In this document: in pieces, positions 1 to 6,914 of the stretch
Position numbering within the stretch: the stretch's first letter is position 1
Layout of the letters: every line of letters begins with the position of its first letter
Source of the DNA: Porphyromonadaceae bacterium UBA7572
Lineage (GTDB): Bacteria; Bacteroidota; Bacteroidia; Bacteroidales; Muribaculaceae
Reading direction: 5' to 3'
Assembly: GCA_002476625.1 (NCBI GenBank)
Contig: DLLC01000037.1
Span: 2,811 to 14,335 of the forward strand
Length of the DNA: 11,525 nt
The notes under the pieces: model-generated
Databases searched by the model: none
What the model was told of the DNA's origin: nothing
What the model saw: only the letters and a program-made list of their open reading frames with translations
Program-made: the position numbers and the translations under genes

Positions 1-146
1 GGATTCACCCCTGAAGCAGCAGCCATCATATCGCCACCGAAAAACATAAACTGGGCGCCTTCGTCTTCTCTTTTCAGTGCCTCGATCAAACTTGCCCCAT
101 GAATATCGCCACTGGCCTCACCAGCTATGATAAAATATTTCGACAT
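1..146 (-). CDS. lpxB: Lipid-A-disaccharide synthase, N-terminal part (gene cut by window edge)
   Basis: Only the first 48 codons lie in the window; the rest runs off the left edge. The start is the ATG whose complement occupies 144-146. The peptide begins MSKYFIIAGEASGDIHGASL and carries the GEASGD motif near residue 9, followed by an LIEALK helix and an FFGGDMM segment. This matches the N-terminal Rossmann half of LpxB (glycosyltransferase family 19). The known reaction joins UDP-2,3-diacylglucosamine and lipid X into the tetra-acylated disaccharide-1-phosphate, on the cytoplasmic face of the inner membrane, for lipid A synthesis. It starts 23 bp after the stop of the beta-propeller gene on the same strand, so it is probably the downstream gene of the same operon. 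Catalytic parts of the C-terminal half cannot be checked here. Confidence 0.9.
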   Translation of the reverse strand, partial: MSKYFIIAGEASGDIHGASLIEALKREDEGAQFMFFGGDMMAAASGVN

Positions 147-169
147 AAAAAAATTGATTCTGTGATAAT

Positions 170-1651
170 TTACTTGTTTTTACGACGGCGATACACGCCA
201 TACACTGTCAGTCCTAACACAAAGCCAAACGCCAATCCTGCAGCCCACCAAACGCTGTCTGACATCCGCTCGGCATCCTGATCGGAATGTTGGCTATCTT
301 TTTCCTCTTGCCATTCGTCCACGATGGCATTGGTGGGCTCTTTCTCCTTATAAGTTACCTCTACAAGATTCACGGCATTACCGCCAAATCCTTTACGGCC
401 TTGTGAGGTGACCACCACAAAACGCCCATCGGCGGAGATGTCAAGCCCCACAGGATAGGAATCGATATTTAGCGCAGCCACTTGCCTCATGGTGCGAGTG
501 TCCACCACACAAAGCTGGCTGGCGTTGTTGCAGGCGGCAAAAGCGAAACGGCCACTTGGCGAGAGCGAGATGGTGCGTGCTCCAGCACCCACCTTACAGC
601 CTTCCCAGCCATCAAGAGGGGCGGTCTTGTCCTTCATTGCCTTAATCGCCCCCAGCACTTTTGCGAGAGGCACACGCTGCACAATGCCTGCCGCGTTAAG
701 GCTCGCATACAGATAATCGTCCTTCACCACAAGGTGGCGAGCGTTATACACCCCTGTAAGCCGGCCCACATACGCCATTTTCAGCATATCAATCACAGCT
801 ATACCGCCTCCACCGCCCATGCAGGCTATAAGCATGTAATGGTCGTCGGGCGTGAACACCGTGCCACGCAAAAGGTAGCCGCTGTTCACATCGCGGTCCA
901 CCTTTTTGGTCATACTCAAATTAAGCTGGATCTGATAGTCCACCACTATGCACTTCACATAGTGCCATTTGTCGGGAATGGGACTTGATATGTCGAGTAT
1001 GCCCACAGTGTTGTTGCCCCAGTGCGTCACAGCCAGATATTTTCCATTGTGAGTGGTGGCCACCATTTTGGGAAGCGGCCCCGTCTCAAACACCTTGATA
1101 ATGGAATCTGTGCGGGTGTCGATAACTGAAATGGCTGAAGGGTCTTGAGCGTTAAGGTCGAAACTGCGCCGATAGTAGGGTATCCACAGGTAGCGGCCTC
1201 GATGCGAGAATGTGCTCTCCACCGGACGTCCCCAGAACGTGTTAAGATTTTTCTTATAGTGCGTGAATGGGAAAAAACCACTCGGCTTTGCCCACAAATA
1301 AGCGTTGGCAGCGGTGAAGTGATGATTGATTACCGATAGCTTTTTATTGGTCTGCGCATCATACACCATCGTGCGGCATCCCTCAAGCGAGTTGATGTAA
1401 TATTTTTTTCCATTCGGATGAAAGTGCACCGATTTAGGCGACCACACATCGGTATCGCGCATTTCTGGACGTATGCCCGAATAGTTCAGTTTCTGCCCCA
1501 CCACCTTTAGTCTGACTGAGCCATCGGCCGATCGGGCCACATCGCCCACTTTTGAGTGATGCACCGGTGGCACTTTCTCGCTGAGCTGACCATTGGCACA
1601 GACCGAGATGCAAACTAATATTAGAAGAATTAATAAGTTATGGCTTCGCAT
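170..1651 (-). CDS. Membrane-anchored periplasmic YncE/YVTN-like beta-propeller protein
   Basis: A 493-residue protein of unknown specific function. Residues 1-21 form a signal peptide with a hydrophobic core (LLILLILVCISVC), probably cut after ANG before Gln22. It is not a clear lipobox, because Val precedes the Cys. About seven beta-propeller blades can be picked out, near residues 70-108, 146-190, 194-222, 263-297, 304-330, 358-395 and 399-432. They share the pattern SPxGRFxxVxx...VxVIDTRT (examples: DTRTDSIIKV, LSPSGRFAFAACNN, ISADGRFVVVTSQG). A charged linker follows (about 436-465), then one transmembrane helix (about 467-487) and a basic RRRKNK tail. The propeller should therefore face the periplasm, held in the inner membrane with the tail in the cytoplasm. 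Such propellers usually bind proteins or ligands; no catalytic residues can be assigned. The start is 7 bp after the Ca2+-ATPase stop and the stop is 23 bp before lpxB, so co-transcription is very likely. Confidence 0.85.
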   Translation of the reverse strand: MRSHNLLILLILVCISVCANGQLSEKVPPVHHSKVGDVARSADGSVRLKVVGQKLNYSGIRPEMRDTDVWSPKSVHFHPNGKKYYINSLEGCRTMVYDAQTNKKLSVINHHFTAANAYLWAKPSGFFPFTHYKKNLNTFWGRPVESTFSHRGRYLWIPYYRRSFDLNAQDPSAISVIDTRTDSIIKVFETGPLPKMVATTHNGKYLAVTHWGNNTVGILDISSPIPDKWHYVKCIVVDYQIQLNLSMTKKVDRDVNSGYLLRGTVFTPDDHYMLIACMGGGGGIAVIDMLKMAYVGRLTGVYNARHLVVKDDYLYASLNAAGIVQRVPLAKVLGAIKAMKDKTAPLDGWEGCKVGAGARTISLSPSGRFAFAACNNASQLCVVDTRTMRQVAALNIDSYPVGLDISADGRFVVVTSQGRKGFGGNAVNLVEVTYKEKEPTNAIVDEWQEEKDSQHSDQDAERMSDSVWWAAGLAFGFVLGLTVYGVYRRRKNK

Positions 1652-1658
1652 AATTCAA

Positions 1659-4394
1659 TCAGTTTTTTCTATTTTTAAGCCAGTGGTAAAGTTCGCCCAC
1701 TATCAATATGGGGAATGTGTAAAGCAAGCACTGCAGAATGGTGGTAAGCGGCAGAGGCGCCACCTGAAACATTATTCCGCCAAATTCCACAATCAAGAAC
1801 TGCCCCACAAGAATCACCAAAGCCACCATAAAGAACAGGCGGCTTTCCTTAAACTTGTGGAATGCACTATGACCGCTGCTAAAAGATTTGGCATTAAACA
1901 GATTCCAGAACTGCATAAACACAAATATGGTGAACAATTTCGTGCGTTCCGCAAGGTCGATTTCATTTTGAAAGATACTTTCAGCGTCGCCTTGTATCAA
2001 ATAATACCAAAACAGGCACACCATCACCACGGCAAAAGACACACCCAGACCAAGTATAAACTTACCCATACTGCGTGTGATAATATTTGCATTGCCACCA
2101 CGAGGCTTATCGCGCATCACCTCCTCGCTTGGTGGGAGTGAAGCGAGTGCTAAAGCGGCAAATGTGTCCATAATCAAGTTCACCCACAGCATCTGTGTGA
2201 CGGTGAGCGCAGGCTGCTTCTCACTGATAAACGAGGCTATGCCCACAAAAAGGCATGCCGCCACATTCACGGTGAGCTGGAAGATGATAAACCGCTGAAT
2301 GTTTTTATAGAGCGAGCGGCCCCACATCACTGCTTTGGCTATGCTGCTGAACGAATTGTCAATGATGGTAATGTCGCTCGCCTCCTTTGCCACCGCCGTG
2401 CCATCGCCCATCGAGAGGCCCACTTGCGCGGCATTCAGCGCAGGGGCGTCGTTGGTGCCGTCGCCGGTCACTGCCACCACCTCATTATCTTCTTGAAGCA
2501 GTTTCACAAGTCGGGCTTTGTCGGCAGGACGCGCACGCGACATAATTTTAATCTCCTTTGCGCGACGTGAGGCCTCGTCGTCGGGCAATGTGGCAAACTC
2601 CTCGCCGAGAATAAGGTGCGACTCATCCTCACCTTCATGCCACAGGCCCACCTGGCGCCCAATCTCTTTTGCCGTGCCAGGGGTATCGCCAGTCACAATC
2701 TTCACTTTGATACCAGCGTTAAGACATTCCTTAATGGCAGCAGGCACATCATCACGCACAGGGTCGCTGATAGCCACAATGCCCATAAACGTGAGACCAT
2801 CGAGCTGGGCACTGTCCTCCGTCACAGGGCACGGCTCATCGTCGGAGAGAATACGATAGGCAAAACCCAGGGTGCGCATCGCCTTGTTCTGGTAATGATG
2901 AAGCTCGGTGAAAATATCGTGGAAATCCACTCCTCCAGCCACCTCTTTACAGAAGTTCTTTAGAATTTCGCTGGCGCCTTTCACGAGCAGAAGTCGTCTG
3001 CCACCTAAAGCAGCACAGGATATCACAGTGGCCATGTATTTGTTTTCTGTCGAAAACGGCAGTTGAGCCAGCACCGGGCTGGCTTCTCTCATTGCGGCAT
3101 AGTCCACGCCATTGTCATGGAGCCACAAAAGCAAAGCGCCTTCAGTGGGGTTGCCTATCGGCTGTATATTGTCTGGGTGGCTACAATCAAGATAGGCTGT
3201 GGAATTGCAAGCCAAAGCATAACGCACAATCTGGCTCTGCTCGGACGCGCTGATCGTGTGGCCGTCTGTAAGTCCATAGAAGTGTGGCCGATACACTCTC
3301 ATCTGGTTCTGAGTGAGAGTGCCAGTCTTGTCGGTGCAAATCACAGTGGTGGCGCCCATCGTTTCGCAAGCGTGCATCTTCCGCACTAAATTCTTGCTTT
3401 GAAGCATACGGTGCATACTCAATGCCAACGACAGCGTCACGCTCATCGGCAGCCCTTCAGGCACGCTCACCACAATCAGCGTTACGGCAAGCATCACCGT
3501 TTCGGTCAGGTATTCAATTGTGGGTAACAACTGAAATGTCCAGTTTTCTGCCACACCATACACAAGGCACCGCCCGATGATGATGGCCGCCCCTGCCACG
3601 AAACTGCATCGGGCTATCAGCCGTCCCAACTTGTTGAACTGCTTCATCAGAGGAGTCTCGGTGTCGTGCTCTATTTTTGCGTCCTTGTATATTTTCCCGT
3701 ATTCCGTAGCATCACCGACAGCCTCCACGCGCATTACGCCATGCCCTTCATTCACAGTAGAGCCGCGCAGGAGTTTGTTGGCAGGATAGGCCGACTTCTC
3801 GTCAGTGTAGCCACCGGCTGTGGCTGACTTATGGCAACCTACCGACTCTCCAGTAAACGAGCTTTCATTCACACATAGCGACACGCTCTCTATCAGCACA
3901 CCATCTGCGGGTATATTCTCACCCGACTCCACCAGCACGATATCGCCCACCACTATATCACGGCGGGGCACTTGCATGATGGCGCCTTTGCGCCGAGCTT
4001 GGGACAAAGACATACCTCGCACCACCTTCACGGGCTGGTCGTCGTTGATTTTATTAAGCACGTCAAACTTTTTATTGGCGTTATACTCCACCAAAAAGCC
4101 CACTAAAGTGGCAAGCACTATGGCAAACAGTATGCCAAGAGGCTCAAGCAGGGCCTCGATACCCTTGCTCGGAAAATGTGTTAGTTCATAGGTTGATATA
4201 GCCAGCGACAGCATCAGCGCCACCAGCAGAATGATGATGAGCGGGTCTTTAAAAGTATGCAAGAATTGTTTCCATGCAGGAGTGCGCTCCGGGGGTGTGA
4301 GTATGTTGCTTCCATACTTCTCTCGGCTCTCTTCCACTTGCGCAAAGGAAAGACCTTCCACATTGTCCTTTTTAAATTGTTCTGTTCCCGTCAT
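1659..4394 (-). CDS. PMCA-type calcium-translocating P-type ATPase
   Basis: An ATP-driven cation pump of the P2B (plasma-membrane Ca2+-ATPase-like) group, expected to export Ca2+ from the cytoplasm across the inner membrane. With the start at 4394 it has 911 residues. Visible landmarks are an N-terminal cation-ATPase domain (GLSFAQVEESREKYGSN), TGES of the actuator domain at 181-184, PEGLP in TM4 (Glu313), the phosphorylated Asp355 in DKTGTLT, nucleotide-binding KGAS at 472, TGD near 568, TGDGTNDAP at 643-651, and TM6 NLIMDT (Asn739, Asp743). Glu313, Asn739 and Asp743 correspond to the single Ca2+ site of PMCA pumps. No long C-terminal calmodulin-binding tail is present; the protein ends soon after the last helix. 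An upstream in-frame ATG at 4448 would overlap pyrC by 35 bp, and the added residues do not resemble the family. The ATG 19 bp after the pyrC stop is therefore preferred. Substrate choice (Ca2+ rather than another cation) rests on family motifs. Confidence 0.93.
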   Translation of the reverse strand: MTGTEQFKKDNVEGLSFAQVEESREKYGSNILTPPERTPAWKQFLHTFKDPLIIILLVALMLSLAISTYELTHFPSKGIEALLEPLGILFAIVLATLVGFLVEYNANKKFDVLNKINDDQPVKVVRGMSLSQARRKGAIMQVPRRDIVVGDIVLVESGENIPADGVLIESVSLCVNESSFTGESVGCHKSATAGGYTDEKSAYPANKLLRGSTVNEGHGVMRVEAVGDATEYGKIYKDAKIEHDTETPLMKQFNKLGRLIARCSFVAGAAIIIGRCLVYGVAENWTFQLLPTIEYLTETVMLAVTLIVVSVPEGLPMSVTLSLALSMHRMLQSKNLVRKMHACETMGATTVICTDKTGTLTQNQMRVYRPHFYGLTDGHTISASEQSQIVRYALACNSTAYLDCSHPDNIQPIGNPTEGALLLWLHDNGVDYAAMREASPVLAQLPFSTENKYMATVISCAALGGRRLLLVKGASEILKNFCKEVAGGVDFHDIFTELHHYQNKAMRTLGFAYRILSDDEPCPVTEDSAQLDGLTFMGIVAISDPVRDDVPAAIKECLNAGIKVKIVTGDTPGTAKEIGRQVGLWHEGEDESHLILGEEFATLPDDEASRRAKEIKIMSRARPADKARLVKLLQEDNEVVAVTGDGTNDAPALNAAQVGLSMGDGTAVAKEASDITIIDNSFSSIAKAVMWGRSLYKNIQRFIIFQLTVNVAACLFVGIASFISEKQPALTVTQMLWVNLIMDTFAALALASLPPSEEVMRDKPRGGNANIITRSMGKFILGLGVSFAVVMVCLFWYYLIQGDAESIFQNEIDLAERTKLFTIFVFMQFWNLFNAKSFSSGHSAFHKFKESRLFFMVALVILVGQFLIVEFGGIMFQVAPLPLTTILQCLLYTFPILIVGELYHWLKNRKN

Positions 4395-4413
4395 TTTGTT
4401 AAGTTTGTCAAAG

Positions 4414-5769
4414 TTAATCCTCGTTGTTAAAAATGAGGCGTTCGGCAAATTTGGTGTCTCTCACCTTCCCTTCGGAATAGACTACCGATCCGTTCACAAA
4501 GGTCATCGCCACAGCATGATGCACGGTGAAGCCGTTAAGCGGCGTCCAGCCACAGCGCGATACCACGTCGGCATCGGTAATCACATGGCCTTCGGCCAGT
4601 GGTTTCACCACGGCCAAGTCGGCCTTATAGCCTTTGCGCAGATAGCCGCGCCGGCTAATGTGGAAGAGCCGCGCTGGCGCATGGCACATTTTCTCCACCA
4701 CCAGCTCTGGCGTGAGCACACCTTGGTGCGCCAATTCCAGCATCGCCACCAACGAGAACTGCACCATAGGCATACCAGAGGCCGCCTTGAGGCATCCGCC
4801 TTTCTTCTCGGCAAGCAGGTGGGGCGCATGGTCGGTGGCTATCACATCAATCGTGCCGTCAAGAAGTCCTTTCCTGAGTGCGGCACGGTCGGCGGCAGTC
4901 TTCACCGAAGGGTTGCACTTGATGCGTGCGCCTAATTTCGCGCCATCAGCCTCGGTGAACAGCAAGTGTGCCACACAAGCCTCGGCGGTGATTTTCTTCT
5001 CGGCAAGGGGCGCGCTGTCGAACAGTGCCAGTTCCTTGCCGGTGCTGATGTGCAGCACATGCAAGCGGGTGCCACACTCACGAGCCAGCTCCACGGCACG
5101 GCGAGTGCTTTGGTAGCAAGCCTCAGATGAGCGCACGCGGCTGTGATAGCCCAGCGGCAGGTCGTCGCCCCCCATCTGCTTCAGCAGAGCGGAGCGGTTG
5201 GCGTTGATGATGTCCTCATCTTCACTATGAATAGCAATAATCGTGCCAAACTCGCTGAACACCCGTCGCAGGGCGCTACTGTCGCTCAGTAGCATTCCGC
5301 CCGTAGATGAGCCAAGGAATGCCTTAATGCCGCACACCTTGCTGAAATCCACTTTTTTCAACTCCTCTATATTGTTGTTGGTAGCTCCTATATAGGCACT
5401 GAAATTCACCACTGAGGTCTCATCGGCCTTGGCAAACTTTGCCTCAAGGTCGGCTATGGTGACGGTGGCTGGCTTGCAGTTGGGCATGTCCATCACCGAA
5501 GTCACTCCACCTGCGGCAGCGGCTCGGCTCTCACTGGCAATGTCGGCCTTATGCGTCATGCCGGGCTCGCGGAAATGCACATGGTCGTCGATGGCTCCAG
5601 GAAAGATAAAAGCCCCTTCCACATCGTATTTTTCTTCACACGCACCAAGTAGCTGAGCGGCAGGATTGCCCTCTCCCACTTCTTCAATGAGAGTGCCGTT
5701 AATCACCACATACCCATGAAAACGCCGGTTTTCATTGACTACGGTGCCGTTATACACAATTTTATACAT
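4414..5769 (-). CDS. pyrC: Dihydroorotase
   Basis: A 451-residue amidohydrolase that interconverts N-carbamoyl-L-aspartate and L-dihydroorotate, the third step of de novo pyrimidine synthesis, in the cytoplasm. The metal-binding DHVHFREPG is at 62-70 (His63, His65, Arg67). The GIKAFLGSSTG segment holds Lys149, and later metal or substrate residues appear as His181 in IHSED, His240 in LHVLHIST, and Asp313 in ATDHAPH (311-317). The N-terminal 50 and C-terminal 70 residues form the small beta-sandwich typical of the family (FPGAIDDH follows the first part; KADLAVV is in the second). Length and motifs fit the dihydroorotase class related to the multifunctional CAD domain rather than the shorter E. 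coli PyrC type. It is followed after 19 bp by the Ca2+-ATPase gene. Upstream lies a 194-bp gap with a strong inverted repeat and no clear promoter. A non-catalytic PyrC-like paralogue is unlikely, since the key residues are all present. Confidence 0.95.
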   Translation of the reverse strand: MYKIVYNGTVVNENRRFHGYVVINGTLIEEVGEGNPAAQLLGACEEKYDVEGAFIFPGAIDDHVHFREPGMTHKADIASESRAAAAGGVTSVMDMPNCKPATVTIADLEAKFAKADETSVVNFSAYIGATNNNIEELKKVDFSKVCGIKAFLGSSTGGMLLSDSSALRRVFSEFGTIIAIHSEDEDIINANRSALLKQMGGDDLPLGYHSRVRSSEACYQSTRRAVELARECGTRLHVLHISTGKELALFDSAPLAEKKITAEACVAHLLFTEADGAKLGARIKCNPSVKTAADRAALRKGLLDGTIDVIATDHAPHLLAEKKGGCLKAASGMPMVQFSLVAMLELAHQGVLTPELVVEKMCHAPARLFHISRRGYLRKGYKADLAVVKPLAEGHVITDADVVSRCGWTPLNGFTVHHAVAMTFVNGSVVYSEGKVRDTKFAERLIFNNED

Positions 5770-5834
5770 CGCTAACTGCCTGTTGTTTTACAAATCGTTG
5801 ATTTTCAAATACTGTATATATATCACACACAGAA

Positions 5835-5926
5835 GTGCGTCACATCACATTTTGCGCCAAAGCCGGCACGCATCGCTATAAAATCACGTGCCGCTATTGC
5901 CTTGATGCAGATGAGATGTGGCGCAC
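5835..5926. other. Nested inverted repeat / possible structured RNA in the pyrC leader
   Basis: The outer arms are GTGCGTCACATC (5835-5846) and GATGTGGCGCAC (5915-5926). They pair over 12 positions with one exception, T5840 against G5921. That pair is a G-U wobble in plus-strand RNA and an A-C mismatch in minus-strand RNA. Nested inside is a perfect 7-bp repeat, CGGCACG (5864-5870) and CGTGCCG (5887-5893), around a 16-nt loop. Together they would fold as an outer helix with an internal hairpin. The element lies between the glycosyltransferase stop and the pyrC start, so it would be in the pyrC leader if transcription comes through from the glycosyltransferase. No T-tract follows on either strand, which argues against a simple intrinsic terminator. 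I recognise no known riboswitch or tRNA. The repeat is certain; its function is not. Confidence 0.5.
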
Positions 5927-5963
5927 CACTCTATACTTTGTCCCTGCCAAAGGAAGAACACCT

Positions 5964-6716
5964 TCACTTGGTGTGACGGGTGAATTTCTTCTTATTGAAC
6001 CACGAGCTCAACTTCAGCTTAACCACGCCAAACAGCGCCTCGCTGAAGATTCCGCCGCTCATTTTGCTGGATCCAAGCACACGGTTCACAAACACTATCG
6101 ACACCTCTTTGATGTTGAAGCCCATGCAGTAGGCGGTGAATTTCATCTCAATCTGGAACGCGTAGCCCTTGAATTCCACCATGTCTAAATCTATCGCCTC
6201 AAGCACCTCACGGCGGTAGCACACAAAGCCGGCAGTGGTGTCGTGCACCTTCATTCCGGTGACAAGGCGCACATATTTTGAGGCGAAGTAGCTCATCAGC
6301 ACACGCCCCATCGGCCAGTTCACCACGTTCACGCCATTGATGTAGCGAGATCCCACAGCCACATCCGCGCCCTCTTCCGCACATGCGCGCTGAAGCGGTA
6401 TGAGGTCTTTCGGACGGTGCGAGAAGTCGGCGTCCATCTCTATGATGTAGGCGTATTCACGCTCAAGTGCCCATTTGAAGCCGGCGATATAGGCTGTGCC
6501 AAGGCCAAGTTTGCCGGCGCGCTTGAGTATGTGCACACGCTCCGGCATTTCCTTGATGATGCCCTCCACAATGGCGGCAGTGCCGTCGGGACTATTGTCA
6601 TCAATCACCAGCACATCGAACTGATGCTCCGGCAGGCTGGTCACCACATGGATAATGTTGCTTATATTCTCCTTTTCGTTGTAGGTGGGAATAATGATTA
6701 AGCTATCTGATTTCAT
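5964..6716 (-). CDS. Polyprenol-phosphate mannosyltransferase-like (DPM1-type) GT2 glycosyltransferase
   Basis: A 250-residue glycosyltransferase family 2 enzyme without membrane helices, like the catalytic DPM1 subunit. It is expected to transfer a sugar, by family precedent mannose from GDP-mannose, to a polyprenyl phosphate on the cytoplasmic face of the inner membrane. The lipid-linked sugar then serves as donor on the other side. Motifs in order are PTYNEKENI (10-18), DDNSPDGT (39-46), KLGLGTAY (69-76), the metal-binding DADFSH (95-100), GSRYI (122-126), DTTAGFVCYRR (159-169), GYAFQIEM (184-191) and NRVLGSSKM (211-219, Arg212). The C-terminus ends in a basic stretch (FNKKKFTRHTK) suited to peripheral membrane contact. 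Donor identity cannot be settled from sequence, since glucose- or GlcNAc-specific relatives exist. It heads the minus-strand run that leads to pyrC, and a candidate promoter lies about 85 bp upstream. Confidence 0.9.
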   Translation of the reverse strand: MKSDSLIIIPTYNEKENISNIIHVVTSLPEHQFDVLVIDDNSPDGTAAIVEGIIKEMPERVHILKRAGKLGLGTAYIAGFKWALEREYAYIIEMDADFSHRPKDLIPLQRACAEEGADVAVGSRYINGVNVVNWPMGRVLMSYFASKYVRLVTGMKVHDTTAGFVCYRREVLEAIDLDMVEFKGYAFQIEMKFTAYCMGFNIKEVSIVFVNRVLGSSKMSGGIFSEALFGVVKLKLSSWFNKKKFTRHTK

Positions 6717-6799
6717 ATAACCTATATGATTTTTAAATGTTTACTTCTGTTATTGCGCATCGCTCCAAGGCCAAAGTGCCACGGAGCCATTTTAATCTA

Positions 6800-6807
6800 C
6801 AAATTTA
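6800..6807 (-). promoter_or_regulatory. Candidate -7 element for the DPM1-like gene
   Basis: The minus strand reads TAAATTTG here, an exact match to the Bacteroidota -7 consensus TAnnTTTG. Transcription would start near 6793, giving a leader of about 77 nt before the ATG at 6716. No TTTG sits at the usual 19-21 bp upstream; the nearest TTG is about 26 bp away. The leader would contain a short GCTCC/GGAGC hairpin (6762-6766 with 6783-6787). Confidence 0.35.
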
Positions 6808-6873
6808 CAAATAAAATCGGGAAATCACAGAGCCAACCGCCCATTTTTCCAGCCCGCCCCACCGCCGCAGCAA

Positions 6874-6897
6874 GCCAAAACGCCAAAACGCCAAAAA
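6874..6897. repeat. Short tandem repeat, three 8-bp units
   Basis: The unit GCCAAAAC occurs at 6874-6881 and 6882-6889, and again as GCCAAAAA at 6890-6897. It lies directly downstream of the LRR gene stop. Read on the minus strand it gives three copies of TTTTGGC, each of which can pair with the CGCCAAA at the end of the LRR coding region. Confidence 0.7.
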
Positions 6898-6914
6898 AAG
6901 AAGGCTATTTGGCG
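6889..6914 (-). terminator. Possible intrinsic terminator of the LRR gene, overlapping its stop codon
   Basis: On the minus strand CGCCAAA (complement of 6908-6914) pairs perfectly with TTTGGCG (complement of 6889-6895) across a 12-nt T-rich loop. A TTTT run follows. The 5' arm covers the last two sense codons of the LRR gene. The U-run after the stem is short, and the tandem repeat offers alternative 3' arms, so this is a weak call. Confidence 0.35.

Noticed and set aside
482..988. Open frame on the plus strand opposite the propeller gene
   Set aside because: It is antisense to a gene with clear domain structure, has low-complexity His/Ala-rich content, and resembles no family.
1593..2141. 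182-codon plus-strand frame opposite the end of the Ca2+-ATPase
   Set aside because: It is a mirror of a strongly conserved coding sequence and is Lys/His-rich with no recognisable motif.
4395..4448. Longer Ca2+-ATPase start at 4448
   Set aside because: It would overlap pyrC by 35 bp and add 18 residues not typical of the family. The ATG at 4394 begins just before the standard N-terminal domain.
4231..4935. 234-codon plus-strand frame across the ATPase/pyrC junction
   Set aside because: It lies antisense to two confidently identified genes and has no domain or signal.
5770..5834. pyrC promoter in the AT-rich stretch upstream of its start
   Set aside because: No TAnnTTTG on the minus strand; the nearest sequence, AGTATTTG, lacks the TA. 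No supported -33 element.
5835..6188. Plus-strand frame from the inverted repeat into the glycosyltransferase, with a CxxC-like start
   Set aside because: Most of it is antisense to the glycosyltransferase. The CxxC pair falls within the inverted repeat and is not supported by a domain.
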